This document shows, piece after piece, positions 15,480 to 23,033 of a DNA stretch of 64,000 nucleotides. Numbering within the stretch: position 1 is the stretch's first letter; the number at the start of each line of letters is the position of its first letter. The position numbers were made by a program, and so were the translations under genes. Source of the stretch: Verrucomicrobiaceae bacterium. GTDB taxonomy: Bacteria > Verrucomicrobiota > Verrucomicrobiia > Verrucomicrobiales > Verrucomicrobiaceae. Location of the stretch: positions 1,488,001 through 1,552,000 of the forward strand of contig JADJPM010000004.1 of assembly GCA_016713245.1 (NCBI GenBank), given 5' to 3'. The notes beneath the pieces are model-generated. The model did not search any database. It was not told the DNA's origin and was given only the letters and a program-made list of their open reading frames with translations.

Positions 15480-16261
15480 GCCAGGAGCCTCCGGGTGATG
15501 GTTTCGGCGGCTTGGATGCAGAGGTGGCCGAGTTTTTCGAATTGGTCGCGTTTCACGCGGAAGCTCGGGGCCATGACGGTGACGGCGGCGACGGGGTAAC
15601 GATACTCGTCGAGCACGGCGGCGGCGGCGCAGTGGATGCCCTCGAGGCCTTCGGCGAGGTCGGTGGCGTAGCCGCGTTTGCGGGTTTTGGTGAGGTCCGC
15701 TTCGAGGGCGCTGCGGGTGGCGAGCGTGGTCGGTGTGTATTGCTTGAGCTTCACGTTCGCGAAGAAGGCGTCTAGTTCGGCGGCGGGCAGATGCGCGAGG
15801 ACGGCTTTGCCGGGGGCGCAGGAATACATGGGCACCTGGAGGCCGACGGTGCTGCTGACCTTGATGGGCTGGGAGGAGATGCACTGCTCCAGCACGGTCA
15901 TCTTGTGGTTCACGCTGGTGAGAAGCTGCGTGGTTTCGCCAGATGCATCGCGCAGCCATTTGAGGGATTCCAAAGCGCAGACGACGAGGCTCTTTTCGCG
16001 CACTTGAGGGCGGGAGAGGTCGAAGAGCTTGTTCGTGAGCACGAAACGCTTGTCGTCCTCGCGGCGCTGGAGGTAGCCGCGGCTGTGCAGGGTGCCGGTG
16101 ATGCGGAAAACCGAGTTTACCGGCAGGTCGAGCTCGCGGGCGATCTCGGTGAGGCTCAGCCCGGCGCGATGGCGACCGAGGAGTTCGAGGATGGCCAGCG
16201 TGCGTTCGGTGCCGGGCGCGAGGGTGTCGTCGGTGAGGGGGATGGCTGCTTCTTTGATCAT
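15476..16261 (-). CDS. IclR family transcriptional regulator
   Basis: Protein of 261 aa. It has an N-terminal winged helix-turn-helix (LAILELLGRHRAGLSLTEIA, then ELDLPVNSVFRITGTL, residues about 20-75) and a C-terminal GAF-like effector domain of the IclR type (TVGLQVPMYSCAPGKAVLA, then GYATDLAEGLEGIHCAAAAV). I start at the ATG at 16261; a TTG two codons upstream is possible. The start codon sits at the edge of a perfect 36-bp palindrome (16260-16295), a strong candidate for autoregulation. The 3' end overlaps the PSD1 start by 4 bases (ATGA), so the regulator and the PSD1 gene form one unit. The ligand is unknown. Confidence 0.93.
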   Translation of the reverse strand: MIKEAAIPLTDDTLAPGTERTLAILELLGRHRAGLSLTEIARELDLPVNSVFRITGTLHSRGYLQRREDDKRFVLTNKLFDLSRPQVREKSLVVCALESLKWLRDASGETTQLLTSVNHKMTVLEQCISSQPIKVSSTVGLQVPMYSCAPGKAVLAHLPAAELDAFFANVKLKQYTPTTLATRSALEADLTKTRKRGYATDLAEGLEGIHCAAAAVLDEYRYPVAAVTVMAPSFRVKRDQFEKLGHLCIQAAETITRRLLA

Positions 16262-16295
16262 TTCCAAATCCAGAAACGTTTCTGGATTTGGAAAT
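16260..16295. promoter_or_regulatory. 36-bp perfect palindrome over the iclR-type start
   Basis: ATTTCCAAATCCAGAAAC is followed directly by its exact reverse complement. It covers the ribosome-binding region and the first base of the start codon of the IclR-family gene. It could be an operator for autorepression, or it could form an RNA hairpin that hides the start. The outer 7-mers ATTTCCA and TGGAAAT match the half-sites reported for E. coli IclR, but in reversed order and far apart, so this is not that operator as such. Confidence 0.6.
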
Positions 16296-16339
16296 CTATC
16301 GGTGCCAGCAAGGAGGCTTGGTGGTGCCCCTCACCCCAA

Positions 16340-16396
16340 CCCTCTCCCCCGGAGTAAACTGGAACTGTGCAGGTGAAGCATGGGCGGGGGAGAGGG
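16340..16396. terminator. Hairpin after hemB
   Basis: CCCTCTCCCCC (16340-16350) and GGGGGAGAGGG (16386-16396) form a perfect 11-bp stem with a 35-base loop, 15 bases after the hemB stop. The stem is GC-rich with no T-run. It could end hemB transcription before the iclR-type gene. The sequence type (CCCTCTCCC / GGGAGAGGG) is a common dispersed hairpin in bacterial genomes. Confidence 0.4.
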
Positions 16397-16411
16397 AGTG
16401 TTCGGCCATGC

Positions 16412-17392
16412 TTACTTCTCTCGGTAAGAGGCGGACCACTGCTTCGCGAAGTAGGTGAGGATCATGTTCGCCCCGGCGCGGCGGATGCCGATGAGGGATT
16501 CGTGGACGATTTTCGCCTCGTCGAGCCAGCCGGCGGCGACGGCGGATTTGATCATGAGATACTCGCCGCTGACCTGGTAGGCGGCGATGGGCAGGGGAGT
16601 GGCGTCGCGAAGGCGGGTGATGATGTCGAGGTAAGGTCCGGCGGGCTTCACCATGAGGATGTCGGCACCTTCGGCCTCATCGAGAGCGGCTTCGCGGAGG
16701 GCTTCGCGGGCGTTCGCAGGGTCCATCTGGTAGGTTTTCTTGTCGCCCGCACGCGGGGCGGAATCGAGAGCGCCGCGGAAGGGGCCGTAGTAGGCGCTGG
16801 CATACTTCGCGGTGTAACTCATGATGGAAACGGCCTCGAAACCGGCTCCGTCGAGAGCACTGCGGATGGCGGCGACGCGGCCGTCCATCATGTCGCTCGG
16901 CGCGACGATGTCAGCACCGGCACGAGCATGGCAAAGGGCCTGCTGCTGGAGCACGGCAACGGTTTCATCATTCAAGATGCGACCGTCATCGGAGACGAGG
17001 CCGTCGTGGCCGTCGCTGTTGTAGGGATCGAGGGCGACATCGGTGATGACGGTGAGGCTCGGGTGGGCCTTCTTCAACGCCCGGATGGCTCGTGGCACGA
17101 GACCGTCATCGCCGGCGCATGCGGCGGCATCGCGAGTTTTGAGTTCATCAGGGATACGTGGGAAAAGAACGACGGCAGGCACGCCGAGGGCATGGGCTTC
17201 ACCCGCTTCCTTCACGAGGCCGTCGAGGCTCCAACGCGTGCAACCGGGCATGGAGGCAATGGGCGTGTTCTCGGTGCCTTCTTGGAAAAAGAGCGGGTAG
17301 ATGAGGTGGCCGGGATTGAGATCGGTCTCGCGCACGAGATCACGGATGGAAGGCGACTGGCGGTTGCGGCGCGGGCGGATGGGGAGGTTCAT
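16412..17392 (-). CDS. hemB: Porphobilinogen synthase (delta-aminolevulinic acid dehydratase)
   Basis: Cytosolic enzyme that joins two 5-aminolevulinate molecules into porphobilinogen, an early step of tetrapyrrole (heme) synthesis. The 326-aa length is normal. The N-terminal RPRRNRQSPSIRDLVRET is typical. The two Schiff-base lysines lie in SYTAKYASAYYGPFR and in MVKPAGPYLDII. The metal loop reads DVALDPYNSDGHDG, with Asp in place of the cysteines of zinc enzymes, which indicates a magnesium-dependent type. The start is the ATG at 17392. Upstream reading frame has no homology, and the bases just before the start are a GGTTC-type word array. Heme made by this pathway could supply the CxxCH-containing proteins nearby, but no operon link is visible. 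Confidence 0.96.
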   Translation of the reverse strand: MNLPIRPRRNRQSPSIRDLVRETDLNPGHLIYPLFFQEGTENTPIASMPGCTRWSLDGLVKEAGEAHALGVPAVVLFPRIPDELKTRDAAACAGDDGLVPRAIRALKKAHPSLTVITDVALDPYNSDGHDGLVSDDGRILNDETVAVLQQQALCHARAGADIVAPSDMMDGRVAAIRSALDGAGFEAVSIMSYTAKYASAYYGPFRGALDSAPRAGDKKTYQMDPANAREALREAALDEAEGADILMVKPAGPYLDIITRLRDATPLPIAAYQVSGEYLMIKSAVAAGWLDEAKIVHESLIGIRRAGANMILTYFAKQWSASYREK

Positions 17393-17433
17393 CTTCGGTT
17401 CTTGGTTCTTTGTTCCTGGTTGCTTGGTTTTAG
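17393..17433. repeat. GGTTCTT-word array before hemB
   Basis: GGTTCTT, GGTTCTTT, GTTCCT, GGTTGCTT and GGTTTT run on from one another with a period of 7-8 bases directly upstream of the hemB start. It replaces any recognisable ribosome-binding site there. Confidence 0.5.
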
Positions 17434-17497
17434 CACGCTTCGAGCGACATGAAAGTTGCGTGTGGCAGAGGGAAGGGGAGCATGGTAGGGGCGAGTG

Positions 17498-17890
17498 ATG
17501 CTTTTTCGATGCTTTTTGATCTTGGGCGCGGCTTTGTGCCTGAATGCTTGTTCGTTGGTGACGACGCCGTTGGGCGTGGCTGGAGGTTTGGCGACGGCGA
17601 CGGTAAAGGCGACGGGTGGTGTGGCTGTCGCGGGCGTGCGAGCGATGGGGCGCGATGGCAAACCGGTGCCGCAGCAAGCACCGCCTCAGCAACAAGCGCC
17701 GGCTTATCCGCCGCAGCAGCAGGGGTATTATTATCAGCAGCCGTATCCTCAGCAGGCTGCGTATCCGCCACCGGGCTATGCGCCGCCTTATCCACAGCAA
17801 CAAGCGTATCCTTATCCCGCGCAGCAGCAACCGCAGCCGCAGGGACAATGGTATCAGGGGCGCTGGTATCCGTATGCGCCGCAGAGGTGA
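17498..17890 (+). CDS. PQY-rich lipoprotein
   Basis: Protein of 130 aa with a lipoprotein signal peptide: hydrophobic LFRCFLILGAALC, then the lipobox LNAC near residue 16. A Gly/Ala/Val-rich segment follows, then about 80 residues made almost only of Pro, Gln and Tyr (PPQQQ, YPPQQQG, PPGYAPPYP), with a WYQGRWYPYAP end. It is probably anchored in a membrane with a disordered, sticky tail. I cannot assign a function. The start is the ATG at 17498, which has a GGGG stretch about 10 bases upstream; an adjacent GTG is the alternative. It stands alone on the plus strand between divergent hemB and the convergent hydrolase gene. Confidence 0.75.
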   Translation: MLFRCFLILGAALCLNACSLVTTPLGVAGGLATATVKATGGVAVAGVRAMGRDGKPVPQQAPPQQQAPAYPPQQQGYYYQQPYPQQAAYPPPGYAPPYPQQQAYPYPAQQQPQPQGQWYQGRWYPYAPQR

Positions 17891-17900
17891 GGTGGGGCGG

Positions 17901-17936
17901 ATGACCTTGATGACCGTGTTGACGGTATTGACGGCG
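17901..17936. repeat. Period-9 TTGACGG word array
   Basis: ATGACCTTG, ATGACCGTG, TTGACGGTA and TTGACGGCG are four 9-mers in exact register in the gap between two convergent genes. They share their words with the array at 14116-14142. Confidence 0.6.
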
Positions 17937-17943
17937 GACAGTT

Positions 17944-18891
17944 TTAGCTTCGTGAATTGAGCTTGTTCAGCCAGGACTCGACGTCCTTCAGCACTTCCGG
18001 CCGCTGCACATCGTGAAGGAGCAGGTGGTAGGAGCGTGAATACCAGAGGAGCTTTTTTGGCTCGCCACGAATCTGGGAGAACCAGCCCTGGATCTGGTCG
18101 GCGGAGGCGAGGATGTCGTGCGGGGAGGCGAGGAACAAAACGGGCATCTTGAGGCGTTTCGCCACGTCGGGATTGGCGTCCATCATATTGCCGATCTCGG
18201 TGAGGAGGCGCAGGCTGAAGGCGCTGATGTGGTGCGTAGTTTTGGCCATCTGACTGCCATGCGTGGTGTTGGAGGTGACCTGGATGTTTTTTTCATCCAC
18301 GCCGGCGAGGTCGCCGAGGGAGTAGCGGGTGCGAGGAGCGACAGCGGCGGCTGCTTCGAGCAGCCAACGCTGGAAACCATTGATGGTCATGCGCAGTCCG
18401 GCGACGGGCGAGGCGAGGATGAGGCCATCGGGATCGCCCCAGCGGGGACGATTGGCGGCGGTGTGGGCGGCGATGAGGCTGCCAAGGCTCTCGCCATACC
18501 AGATGATGGGCACGCGGGGATGGCGTCGCTTGATGAGCTTGTGAAAGGTGGTGAGGTCTTTTTGCCAAAGGCGGGCGCTTTCGATGTCGCCGCGGGCCGC
18601 GACATCGGGATCATGGCCCTGGCCTCGAAGTTCGTAGGCATAAACGGCGATGCCATGCTTCGACAAATGCTCGCCGAGCGGCCAGAAGTCCGATGTAGCT
18701 CCACTGAGTCCGTGGATGGCGATGACGACGGCATGGGGCTTCTGGCCCTGCGGTACATTCCAGGACTTCCACGGCATCGTTTTGCCATCGAAGCTGATCC
18801 AATCGGTGGCACAGAGCACCTCCGTGTCTTTTTTCGACTGGCTGGCGCACGCAACAAGCAGCGCACAGGCCATGAGAACGAGCCACCTCAT
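17944..18891 (-). CDS. Lipoprotein alpha/beta hydrolase (monoacylglycerol-lipase-like)
   Basis: Protein of 315 aa with a lipoprotein signal (MRWLVLMACALLVACAS, Cys15 as lipobox cysteine) and an alpha/beta-hydrolase domain of the serine aminopeptidase S33/Hydrolase_4 type. The oxyanion strand is VVIAIHGLSGATSDF and the nucleophile elbow is GESLGS near residue 135. An Asp in SPHDILA and a His in SYHLLLHD near the C terminus complete the triad. A lysophospholipase or monoacylglycerol lipase activity is plausible, but the substrate cannot be fixed. It is the last gene of the nadD-nadK operon: its ATG overlaps the stop of the M14 gene by 4 bases. Confidence 0.88.
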   Translation of the reverse strand: MRWLVLMACALLVACASQSKKDTEVLCATDWISFDGKTMPWKSWNVPQGQKPHAVVIAIHGLSGATSDFWPLGEHLSKHGIAVYAYELRGQGHDPDVAARGDIESARLWQKDLTTFHKLIKRRHPRVPIIWYGESLGSLIAAHTAANRPRWGDPDGLILASPVAGLRMTINGFQRWLLEAAAAVAPRTRYSLGDLAGVDEKNIQVTSNTTHGSQMAKTTHHISAFSLRLLTEIGNMMDANPDVAKRLKMPVLFLASPHDILASADQIQGWFSQIRGEPKKLLWYSRSYHLLLHDVQRPEVLKDVESWLNKLNSRS

Positions 18892-19643
18892 GATCCGATG
18901 ACCTCCAAAGCGGTGCGGATGAAGCGCATCTGCGTGGCCACACGATCATCGAGCGAGAATTCCGACGGCGTCTCAAACGTGAAGGTTAGCGGACAGCCGC
19001 GAAGATGCAGCTCAATGGCCTCTGGCATGCCGGGAAGATGCGTGGGCATCTTTTTGCGGCGGATGAGACCTCCATTCGCTCGCTGGCCGTCCACACGGCG
19101 CCGCGGATCGGTGGCGATGGGTTTGGCGCAACGGGCGAGAATCTCGCGTCCCATCGTCTGACGGCGATGGCCGAGTTCATATACGTAGCAGCCCTGGGCG
19201 TCGTAGTCCTCATGCAGGCAGAGCCCTGCGATCATCGAACGTTCAGCGATCCACTTTTGCCAGGCGGCGCTCAGCGGATCATCGGTCATGTGAAAACGGC
19301 GGTTGATGTCGAGGCCGCGATGATCCAGTCGCGTGTTGAGGCTCATGCCGATGGGATTGAGCAGCGGCAGGAGCAGGAACGAATCGCGCTCGAGCCTGGC
19401 GATGTTTTTCTCCGCCCAGAGGAGCAGGCCCCACATTGAGGCGGGTTCATCACCATGCACGCCGGTGGAAAGGTAGAAGGCAGGTGCGCCCGCTTTCGCG
19501 GCTTTCGTTTCCAAAGCGATCACAGGATGGCCTTCGACGGTGGTGAGCGTGGTGGCGTGCAGTCCGGCGGTTTTTTGCAGCGCCTTCCAGCGGCGCAGGA
19601 CCTCGCGGATGTCGTGGGCGTGATGCTGCGGCAGGAGTTTCAT
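18888..19643 (-). CDS. M14 family zinc carboxypeptidase-like protein
   Basis: Protein of 251 aa with the zinc site of M14 carboxypeptidases and succinylglutamate desuccinylases: HxxE in STGVHGDEPASMWG near residue 60 and a distal His in LCLHEDYDAQGC near 150. LLPLLNPIGMSLNTR and GLDINRRF are typical substrate-binding blocks. It has no signal peptide, so it is probably cytoplasmic. It could trim a peptide or an N-acyl amino acid; the substrate is unknown. The ATG shares one base with the stop of the NadD-NadK gene (TGATG) and its own stop overlaps the next start, so the three genes form a tightly coupled operon. Confidence 0.85.
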   Translation of the reverse strand: MKLLPQHHAHDIREVLRRWKALQKTAGLHATTLTTVEGHPVIALETKAAKAGAPAFYLSTGVHGDEPASMWGLLLWAEKNIARLERDSFLLLPLLNPIGMSLNTRLDHRGLDINRRFHMTDDPLSAAWQKWIAERSMIAGLCLHEDYDAQGCYVYELGHRRQTMGREILARCAKPIATDPRRRVDGQRANGGLIRRKKMPTHLPGMPEAIELHLRGCPLTFTFETPSEFSLDDRVATQMRFIRTALEVIGS

Positions 19644-21022
19644 CAGGCTCCGAATTGAATGGCGGCGATCTTTTCCGCCATGTCGTGGCTGGCGCAGAAG
19701 ACGAGCTCCGCGGCGGCGGCACGCGAAAGCCGGGCACGCATGCTGACGACCTCGCCTATGCTTTGACCATCGACGAACGCCTCCACAGGCCGATGCTGCG
19801 GATCGAGGCTGCGAATCTCCACCGTCGTGTCCGGCGAAAGCAGGGCGCTGCGCCAGTGAGCGGGCTCCAGCACGTTCGAGCCGACGAGCAGCCACGCGGG
19901 CGTATCGGCGAGCAAGGGCGCGGCCCCCATGCTGCGAGCGTAGGCCGTGCTTCCGGCTGCCGTGGCCACGAGGGCACCATCGCTGACGAGCTTCGGGATG
20001 CGCGGGACATCGTTCACGATGACTTCGAGCCAGGCCGACTGGCTAGTGGAACGCTCGATCCAGGCATCGTTGAAGCCGTGCGCGGTGTGTGTCTTGCCTT
20101 CGCGATCTTCAAACTCGAGGAAGAGCATCGGAAGCTGTCGGAAGATCACATCACGCGGCGGGAAGGCATGCTCAGCCACTTGATCGGGGCCATTGAGCAG
20201 GAAGCCGAGGTGGCCGGCATTGATGCCGAAGAAGGGCAAACGTGCCCGCCAGTGCTCACGGATGCTGCGAAGCATGGCTCCATCGCCGCCGACGACGGTG
20301 ATGAAGTCCGCGTCGCAGGCTTCGACATGCTGTTTTTCGAGCGGAGCGGCCAGCTCGCGTGCTTTGGGGTTCCGGCCATCGGCCTGGAGGAAAAACTTCG
20401 CTCCCTCCAACGTGCCGCGAGCCCAGGTGCCGGGGATGGGCGCACGGTAAAGGCCGTAACGCTCGATGTAGGCAAGGGCGCGGGGATGCAGCAGGTGCTC
20501 CACATTTTCACCACGGCTCAAACGGTCGCGGATGGTGGTGCTGGCCCCTTCGACGAGGATTTCGATGATCTGCGCATGCGGCGGAAGATCCTTCTCATCG
20601 AATTCGAAGCCAGGACGCTTCATCACGGCGAAGTTTGCCCGCTGCCAAAGCTCCGCGCCATGCGCCCAGGTGCGCTGGATGGCCGATTCACCGCATGCGC
20701 CGCCGGCGATGAGATCCGCGCCGACGACGTGCCACAGCTCATGCTCCTTCTCGAAGCGTTCTTGAAGCTCAAAATTCCGTGAAAAGGTCTCCCGCTCGAA
20801 ATCGCTGAGATCGACGACGACGCCCGGGATGCCGCCGAAGACGATGTCTGCCAGCGTGGCGCGGTAAACGGGCGGCACGCTATCGGTGATCGGCTTATCC
20901 GGTCGTGGGCCGCAGGGGATGACACGCACCTCATCGAAATGCTGCGTCATCACGCGGGCGATTTGCGCGTGATGATGGCCGGGTGGATTAAAACTGCCTC
21001 CGAAGATGGCAAGGCGATGCAT
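19643..21022 (-). CDS. Fused nicotinate-nucleotide adenylyltransferase / NAD kinase
   Basis: A single 459-aa polypeptide that appears to carry two consecutive NAD(P) enzymes. Residues 1-195 resemble NadD: IFGGSFNPPGHHHAQ at the N terminus and GASTTIRDRLSRGENVEHLL near 160, ending in YIERYGLY. From about residue 200 it is NAD kinase: VVGGDGAMLRSIRE near 245, FFGINAGHLGFLL, then LVSDGALVATAAGSTAYARS near 360 and VEAFVDGQ near the end. NadD makes deamido-NAD from nicotinate mononucleotide and ATP, and NadK phosphorylates NAD. The two steps are not adjacent, because NAD synthetase acts between them. Both halves keep their nucleotide-binding motifs, so both are probably active. First gene of a three-gene operon. 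Confidence 0.92.
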   Translation of the reverse strand: MHRLAIFGGSFNPPGHHHAQIARVMTQHFDEVRVIPCGPRPDKPITDSVPPVYRATLADIVFGGIPGVVVDLSDFERETFSRNFELQERFEKEHELWHVVGADLIAGGACGESAIQRTWAHGAELWQRANFAVMKRPGFEFDEKDLPPHAQIIEILVEGASTTIRDRLSRGENVEHLLHPRALAYIERYGLYRAPIPGTWARGTLEGAKFFLQADGRNPKARELAAPLEKQHVEACDADFITVVGGDGAMLRSIREHWRARLPFFGINAGHLGFLLNGPDQVAEHAFPPRDVIFRQLPMLFLEFEDREGKTHTAHGFNDAWIERSTSQSAWLEVIVNDVPRIPKLVSDGALVATAAGSTAYARSMGAAPLLADTPAWLLVGSNVLEPAHWRSALLSPDTTVEIRSLDPQHRPVEAFVDGQSIGEVVSMRARLSRAAAAELVFCASHDMAEKIAAIQFGA

Positions 21023-21100
21023 GCGCCCATGTTGGCGGCGGTTCGCGAAAAGAGAAATTGGAAATTTGACGGCGGAGGCGCAAGGCGGGAGCTTTTACGC

Positions 21101-21511
21101 ATGAAACCCTCTCAACTGCCCATGATCGCCGTCGCGGTGTTGCTCGCCGGGATGATCTTCATGGTGTTCGACATGTCGCAGCCCGTGAAGTCATCGCATG
21201 GCTCGGCGGCACCGGGAACCGTGGGCGCGGCCATTGCGCAGTCCACCTCGGCGAAGCCAGTGATGGTGGAGTTTTATGCGGACTGGTGCGGGCCTTGCAA
21301 AATCGTAGGGCCGAAGGTGGAAGAGTTTGCCAAAGAAGTGGCCGCGAGGGCTCGGGTGATCCGCGTGAATGTGGATGAGGACCCTCGGCTCGGGCAGCAG
21401 CACGGGGTGCGCGGCATTCCGGCCTTCATCGTCTTCAAAAACGGCAAGGAGACGGCCCGGGATGTCGGGGCGATCTCAAAGGAGCGGATGCGCGAGTTGC
21501 TGGCGGAGTGA
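21101..21511 (+). CDS. Membrane-anchored thioredoxin-like protein
   Basis: Protein of 136 aa. An N-terminal membrane anchor (LPMIAVAVLLAGMIFMVF, residues 6-23) precedes a thioredoxin fold with active site WCGPCK near residue 65, the cis-proline in GVRGIPAFIVFKNGKE, and an ARVIRVNVDEDP strand. The domain therefore faces the periplasm and could reduce or isomerise disulfides, or help mature c-type cytochromes; the role is inference. It starts at the ATG at 21101 with GGGAGC 8 bases upstream. Longer readings overlap the divergent nadD-nadK gene. The 78-bp gap between the two genes must hold both promoters. Confidence 0.9.
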   Translation: MKPSQLPMIAVAVLLAGMIFMVFDMSQPVKSSHGSAAPGTVGAAIAQSTSAKPVMVEFYADWCGPCKIVGPKVEEFAKEVAARARVIRVNVDEDPRLGQQHGVRGIPAFIVFKNGKETARDVGAISKERMRELLAE

Positions 21512-21558
21512 GTTTGCGGTTGCGGGAAAGGGGCGCGTGTCATTGAATCGCGGCCCGC

Positions 21559-22533
21559 ATGAAACCGCTCCTTTTGCTCTGCTCCCTCGCCTTGCTCGCA
21601 CCGGCCGTCTTGGCCGTCACGCCGGATGGAAAACACAAGCTCGTGCTGATCGCCGGGAAGCCCTCGCATCCGCCGGGCATGCATGAGTTCCGCGCGGGCA
21701 CGATCCTGCTGGAAAACTGCCTCAAGAGGGTGCCGAACCTCGTCGTAGATCGTCACGAGATGGGCTGGGTGAAGGACGAGGCCACCTTTGCCGATGCCGA
21801 TGCCGTGGTGATCTATGCCGACGGCGGTGGCAAGCATCCCGCCGTGGTGGACGGACATCTGGAGACGCTGCGCCAGCTCATCGCGAAGGGCGTGGGCTTT
21901 GGCTGCATGCACTACGGCGTGGAAGTGGTGGCGAACGAGGCCGGGAAGGAATTCCAGGAGTGGCTCGGCGGGCACTATGAGAACTCCTTTTCCTGCAATC
22001 CCATCTGGTCGGCGAACTACACCAAGCTGCCCGAGCATGCGATCACCCGCGGCGTGCAGCCTTTCACCACCGAGGACGAGTGGTACTTCAACATGCGCTT
22101 CCGTCCGGCCTTCAAGGATGGCCTTGTCACGGCGGACGACGGCGCAGCCAAATTTGCGCCCATCCTTACCGCCATACCGACCGATGCCACGCGTGACGGC
22201 CCCTATGTGTATCCGAAAGGACCGTATCCGCACATCCAGGCCGAGAAGGGCCAGCCTGAAACGATGATGTGGGCTATCGAGCGAGCCGATGGCGGTCGCG
22301 GCTTCGGCTTCACCGGCGGCCATTTCCATGCCAACTGGGGCAATGACAACGTGCGCAAAGCCGTGCTGAATGCTCTCGCGTGGGTCACAAAGGTCGAAGT
22401 GCCAGCTGGCGGCATCGAATCAAAGGTCAGCGACGAAGAACTCCAAGCCAATCTCGATCCCAAACCGGCACCGAAGCCAAAAAAGACCGCGCTGGAGATG
22501 CCGAAGGTGTTTCAGCGCGTGGCGGTGAGGTGA
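21559..22533 (+). CDS. Secreted ThuA-domain protein
   Basis: Protein of 324 aa with a signal peptide (MKPLLLLCSLALLAPAVLA) and a ThuA-like domain (trehalose-utilisation type, class I glutamine-amidotransferase-like fold). Visible blocks are KLVLIAGKPSHPPGMHEFRAG, GVGFGCMHYGVEV, AITRGVQPF and GRGFGFTGGHFHANWGND. ThuA-like proteins are very common in Planctomycetes and Verrucomicrobia and have been linked to sugar oxidation, but the reaction of this group is not established. The C-terminal 40 residues are Pro/Lys-rich. It lies 47 bases after the thioredoxin gene on the same strand and may be co-transcribed with it. Confidence 0.9.
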   Translation: MKPLLLLCSLALLAPAVLAVTPDGKHKLVLIAGKPSHPPGMHEFRAGTILLENCLKRVPNLVVDRHEMGWVKDEATFADADAVVIYADGGGKHPAVVDGHLETLRQLIAKGVGFGCMHYGVEVVANEAGKEFQEWLGGHYENSFSCNPIWSANYTKLPEHAITRGVQPFTTEDEWYFNMRFRPAFKDGLVTADDGAAKFAPILTAIPTDATRDGPYVYPKGPYPHIQAEKGQPETMMWAIERADGGRGFGFTGGHFHANWGNDNVRKAVLNALAWVTKVEVPAGGIESKVSDEELQANLDPKPAPKPKKTALEMPKVFQRVAVR

Positions 22534-23033
22534 GGCTTACGGCCGTGGGGGCTTCTTTTTCACTGCCATGCATTGGAACGCGGTGAACCTAGAGGTGGGA
22601 ATGAATAGCCGCAAAAGAACGCAAGGAGCGCAAAACCAAAGCCTTGAAGGAGGGACTCGACTCACTTTCTTTCTCTCGAATAACTTAGCCTTTTTGGCTG
22701 GCAAAAAGATGTGTGGCAAAAAATAAGCACCCTGATTCCATCTTTTTGACGCCAATCTTTTTGTCAGCCTGTCTGCCACTTGGACGGTACTCATCGTCCC
22801 ACAATCAAGCGCCTTGAGTTCAGGTGCTTTGCGATCTTTGCGTTCCCCCGCCCGCATCGCTACGCGAAGCGTTGCGGGCGGGTTTGCGGCCATTTCTGCC
22901 TTGGCCTTTTCAGAAGCCCATCTGCTGGCCTCCCTGAATCTCGCGGGAGCTTTACTGGTTTTCGGGTCGCCCGAAGAGGTGATCCGGGAGAACGGATTCG
23001 ACATTTGGCCTGCGGCATTCCAGACTCGGCCTC
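22534..23033. other. 500-bp intergenic gap with word repeats and hairpins
   Basis: No credible gene. It holds a CGCAAAG-type word array (22611-22638 and, inverted, 22827-22846), an inverted GGCAAAAA-word array (22697-22776) and a long GC hairpin (22847-22882: CCCGCCCGCA ... TGCGGGCGGG, about 18 bp per arm with two mismatches). The gap separates the ThuA gene from the defence island and is partly AT-rich. The Roco gene promoter should lie in the last 150 bases, but I see no clear -35/-10 pair. Confidence 0.6.
22697..22776. repeat. Inverted GGCAAAAA-word arrays
   Basis: TGGCTGGCAAAAAGATG and TGGCAAAAAATAAG on the left, then CATCTTTTTGACGCC and AATCTTTTTGTCAGCC on the right, around a short CACCCTGATTC core. 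It has the same array-core-inverted-array plan as the elements at 14727, 14932 and 31878, with a different word. Confidence 0.6.

Noticed and set aside
15480..15959. N-terminal extension of the PSD1 protein
   Set aside because: It would read through the IclR gene in another frame and is Arg/Pro-rich nonsense; the ATG at 15479 starts a normal signal peptide and gives the ATGA overlap.
17393..17848. Long N-terminal extension of HemB
   Set aside because: Arg/Ser-rich stretch antisense to the lipoprotein gene and through the word array; HemB homology begins at 17392.
20939..21100. Extended thioredoxin start
   Set aside because: Overlaps the divergent NadD start; the ATG at 21101 has a Shine-Dalgarno-like GGGAGC and a clean membrane anchor.
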